Positions 1-7,432 of a stretch of DNA of 64,000 bases are shown here, in pieces. The translations under genes and the position numbers were made by a program. The stretch is from Pseudomonas mucoides. GTDB lineage: Bacteria; Pseudomonadota; Gammaproteobacteria; Pseudomonadales; Pseudomonadaceae. The notes under the pieces were generated by a model. It searched no databases, was not told the origin of the DNA, and saw only the letters and a list, made by a program, of their open reading frames with translations. The DNA is taken from the NCBI RefSeq assembly GCF_015461845.1, contig NZ_JACOPW010000002.1, positions 1 through 64,000 of the forward strand, written 5' to 3'. Each line of letters begins with the position of its first letter. Position 1 is the first letter of the stretch.

Positions 1-2
1 AC

Positions 3-68
3 TGGAAGCTGGCAGATGCGGTGTATTTGAACCCAGAACGCCCTGAAGTTAACGGCGCAATGGGTTAG
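3..68 (+). CDS. 3' end of an unidentified CDS (partial)
   Basis: The reading frame entering from the left edge reads WKLADAVYLNPERPEVNGAMG and ends at a TAG at 66-68. Its composition looks like real protein, not a shadow frame. Only 21 residues are visible and I do not recognise the family. The palindromic repeat element begins about 40 bp after the stop, so this gene is separated from the Ycf48-like gene at 1028 by nearly 1 kb. It could instead be a chance open frame. Confidence 0.45.
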   Translation, partial: WKLADAVYLNPERPEVNGAMG

Positions 69-108
69 CAGCGGAAGTACCAAGGCGACAGGTACCTTGA
101 CACGTACC

Positions 109-702
109 GAACGCCAAAAAAGTACCCCAAAAGGCTCGCCCCGAGCGTCCGGCCCCTCGCTAAGGCTCGGCGTTCCTTCGCTCCGGTATCCATCCGGGGA
201 CACTGCCCTCCGGTCTGCTTCGCTACGACCTACATGCAGCGTGTTCGACTGCGTCGAACGGCGCTACGCGCCACTCCCCGGATGCACACCTCCACTCAGC
301 CTCCCGAAGGGGCGGGCATATCAAAAACAGCAGAGGCGGCCTACCGGCCGGCCTGGTTTTGATTGCGTGTGTCCATCTCGAAGTTGTGTGTGGTTGCGAT
401 TTGTTGATCTTATTGGTTTTGGTTTTGGTTTTGGTTTTGGTTTTGGCTTTGGTTTTGGCTTTTGATCTTGATCTTGATCTGCTTTTGATCTTTCGCCCCT
501 TCGGCAGGCCGAGCGTAGGTGTTCATCAGGGGGGTAGGCGCGTAGCGCCGTGCGGCGAAGCCGCACACATCGAGAGGAGGTCGTAGCGAAGCAGACCGTA
601 GGCGATGCCCCCTGATGGACACCGTAGCGAGGGAACACTGAGCCTTAGCGAAGTGCCGTACGCCGGGGCGAAGCCTTTTGCTTACTTTTCGGCGTTTGGA
701 AA
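109..702. repeat. Large imperfect palindrome with tandem-repeat centre
   Basis: The left arm (about 109-325) and the right arm (about 487-702) are reverse complements of each other over roughly 215 bp, with scattered mismatches. One 21-bp block is exact: 211-231 against 578-598. Each arm carries small hairpins at matching places: 243-259 and 260-272 on the left, 550-566 and 537-549 on the right. The centre is low-complexity sequence. Several open frames cross the element, but they are arginine-rich, overlap on both strands and lack ribosome sites, so I call no gene. Similar GC-rich palindromic spacers are known from fluorescent pseudomonads. I see no transposase and no target-site duplication. 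Confidence 0.75.
412..492. repeat. Short tandem repeats: GGTTTT hexamers then CTTGAT hexamers
   Basis: About eight near-identical GGTTTT units (412-463, two of them GGCTTT) are followed by four CTTGAT/CTTTTGAT units. They sit exactly between the two palindrome arms. The G-pairs spaced by four Ts could form a two-tier G-quadruplex. Such hexamer arrays are prone to slippage, so copy number may differ between strains. Confidence 0.85.
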
Positions 703-1027
703 AGTGAGTCGCTGTAAGAGCGAAACCATAAGCAGCCGTTACCGCAGCAACGGATATGTACATCGAGCTCCGATCACCAAGCAGAAAACCCCCAATCACC
801 CCACCTGATACCCAATCATTCAGCCAAACCCCATCCCCGTCAGGTTAACAAAAGATAACGTGGCGTCGATTGTCAGACCTTTCCAAACCCCGATAGGATA
901 AGCCAGCTTCCGAAGGGGCTCTAGATTGCGCGTTTCAGGACTAAGCTCCAAACAGCCAATCACCACGAGCCACCTTACGGCGCCCTGAAAGGTTGAACGA
1001 CCTAACAATAATAATGGGGGAAGGTCT
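703..1027. other. Intergenic region upstream of the Ycf48/RND operon
   Basis: This 325-bp stretch has no convincing gene. It holds the fading end of the palindrome's right side and the leader of the gene at 1028, whose ribosome site is a GGGGGAAGG run about 5 bp before the start. I could not identify a convincing promoter, although one is expected here because the palindrome separates the operon from upstream genes. Confidence 0.5.
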
Positions 1028-2080
1028 ATGAGTGAGCCTGTCATGGGTGTGGGTATCTGCCGCCCGCCGGCACTGCGCAAATTCGCGTTGCTGGCTACAG
1101 CGCTCTCGCTGTTGGGCTGTGCCGCCTTGTCGGCACCTGCGCTGGCCGCTGCCGCGCCAGCATCCGATACTGTTTTTGCCATTGAATCTGCCAAGGCCGT
1201 CAAAAGCCTGATGCTCGATGTCGTCCACGCCGGCAAGCGCCTGGTGGCGGTCGGTGATCGCGGGCATATCCTGTATTCCGACGATCAGGGCGCAACCTGG
1301 GTTCAAGCCAAGGTGCCAACCCGCGCACTGCTGACCTCGGTGTTTTTCGTCGATGACAAACACGGCTGGGCCGTCGGCCATGACGCTCAGATCCTCGCCA
1401 GCGAGGACGGTGGCGCCACCTGGACCAAGCAATTCGAAGATTTGAAACGCGAAGCTCCGCTGCTCGACGTCTGGTTCAAGGACGCCAACAGCGGCTTTGC
1501 CGTGGGCGCGTATGGCGCGCTGCTGGAAACCACCGACGGTGGCAAGCACTGGGAAGACGCCAGTGATCGCCTGGACAACGAAGACCAGTTCCACCTCAAC
1601 GGTATCGCATCGGTCAAGGATGCCGGGCTGTTCATCGTCGGCGAACAGGGCAGCATGTTCCGCTCTGCCGACTGGGGCCAGACCTGGGAAAAACTCGAAG
1701 GCCCGTACCAAGGTTCGCTGTTCGGCGTGATCGGCACGGCACAAGCCAATACGCTGCTGGCTTACGGTCTGCGCGGCAATCTCTACCGTTCTACGGATTT
1801 CGGCAGCACCTGGGAACAGGTTGAACTCAAAGCCACTCGCGGCGCGCTGGAGTTCGGGTTATCCGGTGCAACGCTGCTTGACGACGGCGCCATCGTGATC
1901 GTCGGCAACGGCGGCTCGGTCATCCGCAGCAACGACAACGGCGAAACCTTCAGCGTGTTCAACCGTCCGGATCGCATTTCCGTTTCGGCAGTGACGGCGG
2001 CGGGCAACGGCAATCTGATTCTGGCAGGACAGGGCGGCGTTCGCGCTACTTCGCCAACCGGCTCAGAGCTGGGCAAATAA
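1028..2080 (+). CDS. Ycf48-like exported beta-propeller (BNR/Asp-box repeats)
   Basis: The 350-residue protein has an N-terminal export signal (hydrophobic stretch about residues 18-42, ending in ALAAAAPA). After it come at least six Asp-box repeats of the form S/T-x-D-x-G-x-T-W (for example SDDQGATW, SEDGGATW, SADWGQTW, STDFGSTW, SNDNGETF). This is the pattern of the Ycf48/Hcf136 and BNR propeller families. Ycf48 itself assists photosystem II assembly; in pseudomonads the role is unknown, and a periplasmic scaffold or binding protein is likely. The gene ends 16 bp before an RND exporter, so the two are probably co-transcribed and may work together in export. A lipoprotein reading (LLGC near residue 31) is possible but less likely. 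Confidence 0.85.
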   Translation: MSEPVMGVGICRPPALRKFALLATALSLLGCAALSAPALAAAAPASDTVFAIESAKAVKSLMLDVVHAGKRLVAVGDRGHILYSDDQGATWVQAKVPTRALLTSVFFVDDKHGWAVGHDAQILASEDGGATWTKQFEDLKREAPLLDVWFKDANSGFAVGAYGALLETTDGGKHWEDASDRLDNEDQFHLNGIASVKDAGLFIVGEQGSMFRSADWGQTWEKLEGPYQGSLFGVIGTAQANTLLAYGLRGNLYRSTDFGSTWEQVELKATRGALEFGLSGATLLDDGAIVIVGNGGSVIRSNDNGETFSVFNRPDRISVSAVTAAGNGNLILAGQGGVRATSPTGSELGK

Positions 2081-2096
2081 TAAGAAGGGCGGAGCT

Positions 2097-4481
2097 ATGA
2101 CATCCATGACAAGTCATCACCAGGACAAGGCGACGTTTCTAGAGCGCCTGATTTTCAACAACCGCCCGGCAGTGATCACGATCTGCCTGCTGGTCAGTAT
2201 TTTCCTGTTCTGGCAGGCGACGCTGATCCGGCCGTCCACCAGTTTCGAAAAAATGATCCCGCTCGAGCATCCCTTCATTCAAAAGATGATGGAGCACCGC
2301 AACGATCTGGCGAACCTGGGCAACACCGTGCGCATCTCGGTGGAAGCCACTGACGGCGATATCTTCTCCAAGGAATACATGGAGACCCTGCGTCAGATCA
2401 ACGACGAGGTGTTCTACATTTCCGGCGTCGACCGTTCCGGCCTCAAGTCGCTGTGGAGCCCGAGCGTGCGCTGGACCGAGGTAACGGAGGAGGGCTTCGC
2501 CGGGGGTGAAGTGATCCCGCAAAGTTACAACGGCTCCCAGCAAAGCCTCGATCTGCTGCGCAACAACGTCCTCAAGTCCGGGCAGGTCGGGCGGCTGGTG
2601 GCCAACGACTTCAAGTCGAGCATCGTCGACATCCCGCTGCTGGAGTCCTACCCGGACCCGCAGGACCAAGGCAAGTTGGTGGCACTGGACTATCGCCAGT
2701 TCTCCCACCAGCTGGAAGAAAAGATCCGCGACAAGTTTGAAAAGCAGAACCCTAATGTGCAGATCCACATCGTCGGTTTCGCCAAGAAAGTAGGTGACCT
2801 GATCGATGGCCTGGTCATGGTGGTGATGTTCTTCGGCGTCGCCTTCATCATCACGCTGATCCTGCTGTACTGGTTCACCAACTGCATGCGCAGCACCGTG
2901 GCGGTACTCAGTACCACCCTGGTGGCGGTGGTCTGGCAGTTGGGGTTGATGCACTTCTTCGGCTTCGGGCTCGATCCTTACTCGATGCTGGTGCCGTTCC
3001 TGATCTTCGCCATCGGTATTTCCCACGGCGTACAGAAGATCAACGGTATCGCCTTGCAATCCAGTGAGGCCGATAACGCACTGACCGCTGCGCGACGCAC
3101 GTTCCGTCAGCTGTTCCTGCCGGGGATGATTGCGATCCTCGCGGATGCGGTGGGTTTCATCACGCTGCTGATCATCGACATCGGTGTGATTCGTGAGCTG
3201 GCCATCGGCGCGTCCATCGGCGTGGCGGTGATCGTGTTCACCAACCTGATCCTGCTGCCGGTGGCGATTTCCTACGTCGGTATCAGCAAGCGAGCCGTTG
3301 AACGCAGCAAGAAAGACGCACACCGCGAACACCCGTTCTGGCGCCTGCTGTCGAACTTCGCCAGCAAAAAAGTCGCGCCGGTGTCGATCTTCCTCGCCTT
3401 GATCGCCTTCGGTGGCGGCCTCTGGTACAGCCAGAACCTGAAAATCGGTGACCTCGATCAGGGTGCACCAGAACTGCGTCCGGACTCGCGCTACAACAAG
3501 GACAACAACTTCATCATCAGTAACTATTCCACCAGTTCCGATGTGTTGGTGGTGATGGTCAAGACCAAGGCCGAAGGTTGCTCACGCTATGAAGCCATGG
3601 CACCGATCGATGAGCTGATGTGGAAGATGCAGAACACCGAGGGCGTGCAGTCGGCGATTTCCCTGGTGACCGTGTCCAAGCAGATGATCAAGGGCATGAA
3701 CGAGGGCAACCTGAAATGGGAAACCCTGTCGCGTAACCCGGACGTGCTGAACAACTCCATCGCCCGTGCCGATGGCCTGTACAACAACAGCTGCTCCCTG
3801 GCGCCGGTGCTGGTGTTCCTCAACGATCACAAGGCGGCAACGCTGGATCGCGCCGTGCATGCGGTGCAGGACTTCGCCAAGGAGAACAACAAGGACGGCC
3901 TGGAATTCATCCTCGCGGCCGGTAACGCCGGCATCGAGGCGGCCACCAACGAGGTGATCAAGGAATCCGAGCTGACCATCCTGATCCTCGTCTACATCTG
4001 TGTCGCGACCATGTGCATGATCACCTTCCGTTCGTGGGCGGCGACCTTGTGCATCGTGTTGCCACTGGTGCTGACCTCGGTACTCGGCAACGCCTTGATG
4101 GCCTTCATGGGTATCGGTGTGAAAGTGGCGACCCTGCCGGTGGTTGCGCTGGGTGTAGGGATTGGCGTGGACTACGGCATTTACATCTACAGCCGTCTGG
4201 AAAGCTTCCTGCGTGCCGGTCTGCCGTTGCAAGAAGCCTATTACCAGACGCTGAAGTCCACCGGTAAAGCCGTGCTGTTCACCGGTCTGTGCCTGGCCAT
4301 CGGCGTGTGCACCTGGATCTTCTCGGCCATCAAGTTCCAGGCTGACATGGGCCTGATGCTGACCTTCATGCTGCTCTGGAACATGTTCGGCGCGCTGTGG
4401 CTGTTGCCGGCGCTGGCACGCTTCCTGATCAAACCGGAGAAACTGGCCGGGCAGAAGGGCAACTCGCTGTTCGCTCACTGA
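2097..4481 (+). CDS. RND superfamily exporter (MMPL-type)
   Basis: The 794-residue inner-membrane protein has the two-fold layout of the RND/MMPL exporters (COG1033-like). A first helix at about 25-42 is followed by a large periplasmic loop and a helix bundle near 240-405. A second loop and a second bundle near 640-780 complete the fold. It is shorter than the roughly 1,030-residue drug pumps such as MuxB. Relatives move lipids or other hydrophobic molecules to the outer envelope; the substrate here is unknown. AGAAGGGCGGAG lies just before the ATG. It follows the Ycf48-like gene by 16 bp and is closed by the terminator at 4501-4527. Confidence 0.88.
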   Translation: MTSMTSHHQDKATFLERLIFNNRPAVITICLLVSIFLFWQATLIRPSTSFEKMIPLEHPFIQKMMEHRNDLANLGNTVRISVEATDGDIFSKEYMETLRQINDEVFYISGVDRSGLKSLWSPSVRWTEVTEEGFAGGEVIPQSYNGSQQSLDLLRNNVLKSGQVGRLVANDFKSSIVDIPLLESYPDPQDQGKLVALDYRQFSHQLEEKIRDKFEKQNPNVQIHIVGFAKKVGDLIDGLVMVVMFFGVAFIITLILLYWFTNCMRSTVAVLSTTLVAVVWQLGLMHFFGFGLDPYSMLVPFLIFAIGISHGVQKINGIALQSSEADNALTAARRTFRQLFLPGMIAILADAVGFITLLIIDIGVIRELAIGASIGVAVIVFTNLILLPVAISYVGISKRAVERSKKDAHREHPFWRLLSNFASKKVAPVSIFLALIAFGGGLWYSQNLKIGDLDQGAPELRPDSRYNKDNNFIISNYSTSSDVLVVMVKTKAEGCSRYEAMAPIDELMWKMQNTEGVQSAISLVTVSKQMIKGMNEGNLKWETLSRNPDVLNNSIARADGLYNNSCSLAPVLVFLNDHKAATLDRAVHAVQDFAKENNKDGLEFILAAGNAGIEAATNEVIKESELTILILVYICVATMCMITFRSWAATLCIVLPLVLTSVLGNALMAFMGIGVKVATLPVVALGVGIGVDYGIYIYSRLESFLRAGLPLQEAYYQTLKSTGKAVLFTGLCLAIGVCTWIFSAIKFQADMGLMLTFMLLWNMFGALWLLPALARFLIKPEKLAGQKGNSLFAH

Positions 4482-4500
4482 TCCTTGCCTGAAACAAAAA

Positions 4501-4527
4501 AGCCGCAACCCTGGTTGCGGCTTTTTT
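4501..4527 (+). terminator. Rho-independent terminator after the RND exporter gene
   Basis: A perfect 10-bp stem (AGCCGCAACC / GGTTGCGGCT) with a 2-nt loop is followed by six Ts. A-rich sequence precedes it, so it could also act on the opposite strand. Confidence 0.9.
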
Positions 4528-4549
4528 ACACCCCGAATTCAACACTAAC

Positions 4550-4650
4550 CCCCCTGTAGGAGTAGAGCTTGCTCGCGATAGCGGTCTTACATTCAACATC
4601 TATGTTGAGTGACCCTCCGCCATCGCGAGCTAGCTCTGCTCCTACAGGGG
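4550..4650. repeat. Paired inverted REP element
   Basis: Two inverted units around the core GCTCGCGATAGCGG pair as CCCCTGTAGGAG (4551-4562) with CTCCTACAGGGG (4639-4650). The inner stem is ATTCAACAT / ATGTTGAGT. It lies between the ends of two convergent genes. This is the most common REP family in the window. Confidence 0.85.
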
Positions 4651-4660
4651 ATGTGTTTTT

Positions 4661-5380
4661 TCAGGAAGGATCGCTACCCAACACCACATTCAACGCACTG
4701 CGCGCATCGTCCAACTGCACCAGCGTCGCATGCCGTGCGCCGAGGGCATCGCGGTTTTCGATGGCGGTGAGAATCGCCTTGTGCCGGGGCAGCGCCAGTT
4801 CATGCAGGTTCGGCCGCTGGTTGGAATGCTTCAAGGCTTCGGCAATCGCCACCGACAGCATGTTGCACAGGTTGGCCAGCAAGTCGTTGTGGGTTGCATC
4901 GGCGATGCGGCTGTGGAAGTCCAGGTCCGGTTGCAGCAACGCTTCCGGGGTCGGCGCCGCTTCCATGCGCTGGTAGGCTTCGCCGATGGACGCGATGTCT
5001 GCCTCCGTGGCGAACTGCGCGGCGAGTGCAGCGGCGGCGGGTTCGATGATGCTGCGCACACTGGTGAGCAAATCGAAAAACTGATTCTGCGGGCTGCTTT
5101 GCATCAACCAATGCAAAACGTCCGGGTCGAGCATATGCCACTCCTTGCGCTGCTTGACCACCGTACCCACTCGCGGACGGGAATACACCAGGCCTTTGGC
5201 AACCAACACTCGGGTGGCCTCGCGCAGCACCGGGCGGCTGACCGCATACTCCTCACACAACAGGGCTTCGGCGGGCAGTTTGTCGTCCGGCTTGAAGCGC
5301 CCGGAAACGATCTGCATGCCCAGTTCCTGGACAATGCGCGAGTGCATGCTTTTGCGGTCGGAGGGTTTGCGGTAATCCAT
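4661..5380 (-). CDS. FadR/GntR-family transcriptional regulator of sugar-acid genes
   Basis: The 239-residue protein has an N-terminal winged helix (about 10-80, with LPAEALLCEEYAVSRPVLREATRVL and the wing GLVYSRPRVGTVV). A helical FCD ligand domain follows (about 90-230), with metal-site-type residues in DLDFHSRIA and later histidines. I chose the ATG at 5380 because upstream residues are arginine-rich non-coding-like sequence. It lies downstream of the dehydratase gene on the same strand and belongs with the pentonate cluster. It probably represses the divergent promoters at 7240-7432, relieved by a sugar acid or its 2-keto-3-deoxy product. The ligand is inferred from context. Confidence 0.85.
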   Translation of the reverse strand: MDYRKPSDRKSMHSRIVQELGMQIVSGRFKPDDKLPAEALLCEEYAVSRPVLREATRVLVAKGLVYSRPRVGTVVKQRKEWHMLDPDVLHWLMQSSPQNQFFDLLTSVRSIIEPAAAALAAQFATEADIASIGEAYQRMEAAPTPEALLQPDLDFHSRIADATHNDLLANLCNMLSVAIAEALKHSNQRPNLHELALPRHKAILTAIENRDALGARHATLVQLDDARSALNVVLGSDPS

Positions 5381-5460
5381 GGGGAACGGCGCGGTCCTGT
5401 GCGAAGGGGGGGCTGCATGATAACAGGCACGACGGGATCTTGAGGCAGGTGCAAAGCAAT

Positions 5461-5488
5461 TGTGGGAGCGAGCCTGCTCGCTCCCACA
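5461..5488. repeat. REP-derived hairpin between dehydratase and regulator genes
   Basis: A perfect 13-bp stem (TGTGGGAGCGAGC with its complement) has a 2-nt loop. It is a compact form of the REP family and lies 15 bp beyond the dehydratase stop. It could slow or end transcription into the regulator gene, although no T-run follows. Confidence 0.8.
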
Positions 5489-5502
5489 GGGGGGGCAGTG
5501 GG

Positions 5503-7239
5503 TTAGTGAGAGTGGCGCGGCACTTCGGCGCCGCGGCAGCCGACCAGGAAGTCGAAGTCGCAACCCTGATCCGCCTGCAGCACATGGTCGATGTACAGCT
5601 GACGATAGCCGCCCAGGATCATCTGTTGCGGTGGCTGCAAGTCCGCCATCCGCGCGGCCAGTTCAGCATCCGGAATATCCAGGTGCAAACGGCCGCTGGC
5701 ACAGTCCAGCTCAATCCAGTCACCTTCTTTCACTGCCGCCAATGGCCCACCTGCCGCCGCCTCCGGTGCAACGTGCAACACCACGGTGCCGTAGGCGGTG
5801 CCACTCATGCGCGCATCGGAAATGCGCACCATGTCGGTCACGCCTTGGGCGAGCAACTTGGCTGGCAAACCCATGTTGCCGACTTCAGCCATGCCCGGGT
5901 AACCCTTCGGCCCGCAGTTCTTCATTACCAGGATCGAGTTGGCGTCGACGTCCAGTTCCGGATCGTTGATCCGCGCCTTATACATGTCGAAGTTCTCGAA
6001 CACCACCGCGCGCCCACGATGCTGCATCAGTTCTGCCGTGGCCGCGGACGGCTTGAGCACCGCACCGAGTGGCGCCAGGTTGCCGCGCAACACGCAGATG
6101 CCGCCGTCGGCACGGATCGGGTTGTCGAGGGTGCGGATCACTTCGTCCTCGCCGTAGATCGGCGCGTCTTTGGTGTTCTCGCCGAGGGTCTTGCCGTTGA
6201 CAGTCAAGGCATTCGGATGCGGGATCAGGTTGGCCTCACCGAGACGGCGCAGCACGGCGGGCAGGCCGCCGGCGTAGTAGAACTCTTCCATCAGGAAGCG
6301 CCCGGACGGTTGCAGGTCGACGATGGTCGGCATGCCGCGACCGATACGGGTCCAGTCGTCCAGCTCCAGGTCCACGCCGATGCGGCCGGCGATGGCTTTC
6401 AAATGGATTACGGCGTTGGTCGAACCGCCAATGGCGGCGTTGACACGAATGGCGTTTTCGAAGGCTTCTTTCGTGAGGATTTTCGACAGCTTCAAGTCTT
6501 CTCGAACCATCTCCACCGCACGCATGCCGGACATGTGCGCGAGGACATAGCGGCGTGAATCAACCGCCGGAATCGCCGCGTTGTGGGGCAGGGAAGTACC
6601 CAGTGCTTCGGCCATGCAGGCCATGGTCGATGCCGTGCCCATGGTGTTGCAAGTGCCCGCCGAACGGGACATGCCACCCTCGGCTGCGAGGAAGTCGTCG
6701 AGGGTGATGGTGCCGGCTTTCACTTGTTCGCTGAGCTGCCAGACCACCGTGCCCGAACCGATGTCCTTGCCCTTGTGCTTGCCGTTGAGCATCGGACCGC
6801 CGGTGACGACGATCGCCGGCACGTCGCAACTGGCCGCGCCCATCAGCAGCGCCGGGGTGGTTTTGTCACAACCGGTCAGCAATACCACGCCATCAATCGG
6901 GTTGCCGCGAATGGCTTCTTCGACGTCCATGCTCGTCAGGTTGCGGGTAAACATGGCAGTCGGGCGCAGATTGGATTCGCCGTTGGAGAACACCGGGAAT
7001 TCAACCGGCCAGCCACCGGCCTCGATCACCCCGCGTTTGACGTGCTCCGCGATCTGGCGGAAGTGCGCGTTGCACGGGGTTAATTCCGACCAGGTATTGC
7101 AGATGCCGATGATTGGTTTGCCCTGGAACTGGTGGTCGGCGATGCCCTGATTCTTCATCCAGCTGCGGTACATGAAGCCGTTCTTGTCGGCGGTGCCAAA
7201 CCATTGGGCGGAGCGCAGGGTGGGTTTCTTATCAGACAT
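5503..7239 (-). CDS. IlvD/Edd-family pentonate dehydratase (L-arabinonate dehydratase type)
   Basis: This 578-residue cytosolic enzyme would dehydrate an aldonic acid, most likely L-arabinonate, to 2-keto-3-deoxy-pentonate. Its sequence closely resembles Rhizobium L-arabinonate dehydratase. The three cysteines that hold the [2Fe-2S] cluster in that enzyme are present as Cys56 (TPCN), Cys124 (GCDKTTP) and Cys197 (AGTCNTMGTAST). The catalytic-serine loop SDARMSGTAYG is near residue 477. Length matches the family (about 579). It is transcribed away from the MFS permease across the region with repeated operator-like sites. Substrates of the IlvD/Edd family cannot be fixed by sequence alone: D-xylonate, D-fuconate or L-arabinonate are all possible. 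Confidence 0.9.
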   Translation of the reverse strand: MSDKKPTLRSAQWFGTADKNGFMYRSWMKNQGIADHQFQGKPIIGICNTWSELTPCNAHFRQIAEHVKRGVIEAGGWPVEFPVFSNGESNLRPTAMFTRNLTSMDVEEAIRGNPIDGVVLLTGCDKTTPALLMGAASCDVPAIVVTGGPMLNGKHKGKDIGSGTVVWQLSEQVKAGTITLDDFLAAEGGMSRSAGTCNTMGTASTMACMAEALGTSLPHNAAIPAVDSRRYVLAHMSGMRAVEMVREDLKLSKILTKEAFENAIRVNAAIGGSTNAVIHLKAIAGRIGVDLELDDWTRIGRGMPTIVDLQPSGRFLMEEFYYAGGLPAVLRRLGEANLIPHPNALTVNGKTLGENTKDAPIYGEDEVIRTLDNPIRADGGICVLRGNLAPLGAVLKPSAATAELMQHRGRAVVFENFDMYKARINDPELDVDANSILVMKNCGPKGYPGMAEVGNMGLPAKLLAQGVTDMVRISDARMSGTAYGTVVLHVAPEAAAGGPLAAVKEGDWIELDCASGRLHLDIPDAELAARMADLQPPQQMILGGYRQLYIDHVLQADQGCDFDFLVGCRGAEVPRHSH

Positions 7240-7255
7240 GATCGATTCTCTTATT

Positions 7256-7267
7256 GTATGACTATAT
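7256..7267 (+). promoter_or_regulatory. Operator-like repeat, copy 1 (GTATGACTATAT)
   Basis: This copy differs from the one at 7331-7342 only at the fifth base. It lies 16 bp upstream of the dehydratase start, on the dehydratase side of the divergent promoter region. It is a plausible site for the linked FadR-type repressor; assignment is inferred. Confidence 0.5.
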
Positions 7268-7330
7268 TGTTGCGACTACGGCGTAACATAAGCTCAAATT
7301 CACAGGTTTGGAAGTGTTGTTGGGTAAATA

Positions 7331-7345
7331 GTATTACTATATAGT
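7331..7345 (+). promoter_or_regulatory. Operator-like repeat, copy 2 (GTATTACTATATAGT)
   Basis: This second copy of the GTATnACTATAT motif extends into a perfect 10-bp palindrome ACTATATAGT at 7336-7345. The two copies are 75 bp apart in the same orientation, within the 193-bp region between the divergent dehydratase and permease genes. It is probably bound by the FadR-type regulator. Confidence 0.5.
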
Positions 7346-7432
7346 CGATTTCAACGGAGGGTTGGCCCTGGTTGTTTTCGGCGAGAGGCGGCCCCCGAGG
7401 TTCTATAACAACAACAATCGGAGACCGATCTC

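Noticed and set aside
97..808. Five overlapping open frames in the palindrome region
   Set aside because: They lie on both strands of inverted repeats and are made of arginine/serine-rich or dipeptide-repeat sequence without ribosome sites. They are by-products of the GC-rich palindrome.
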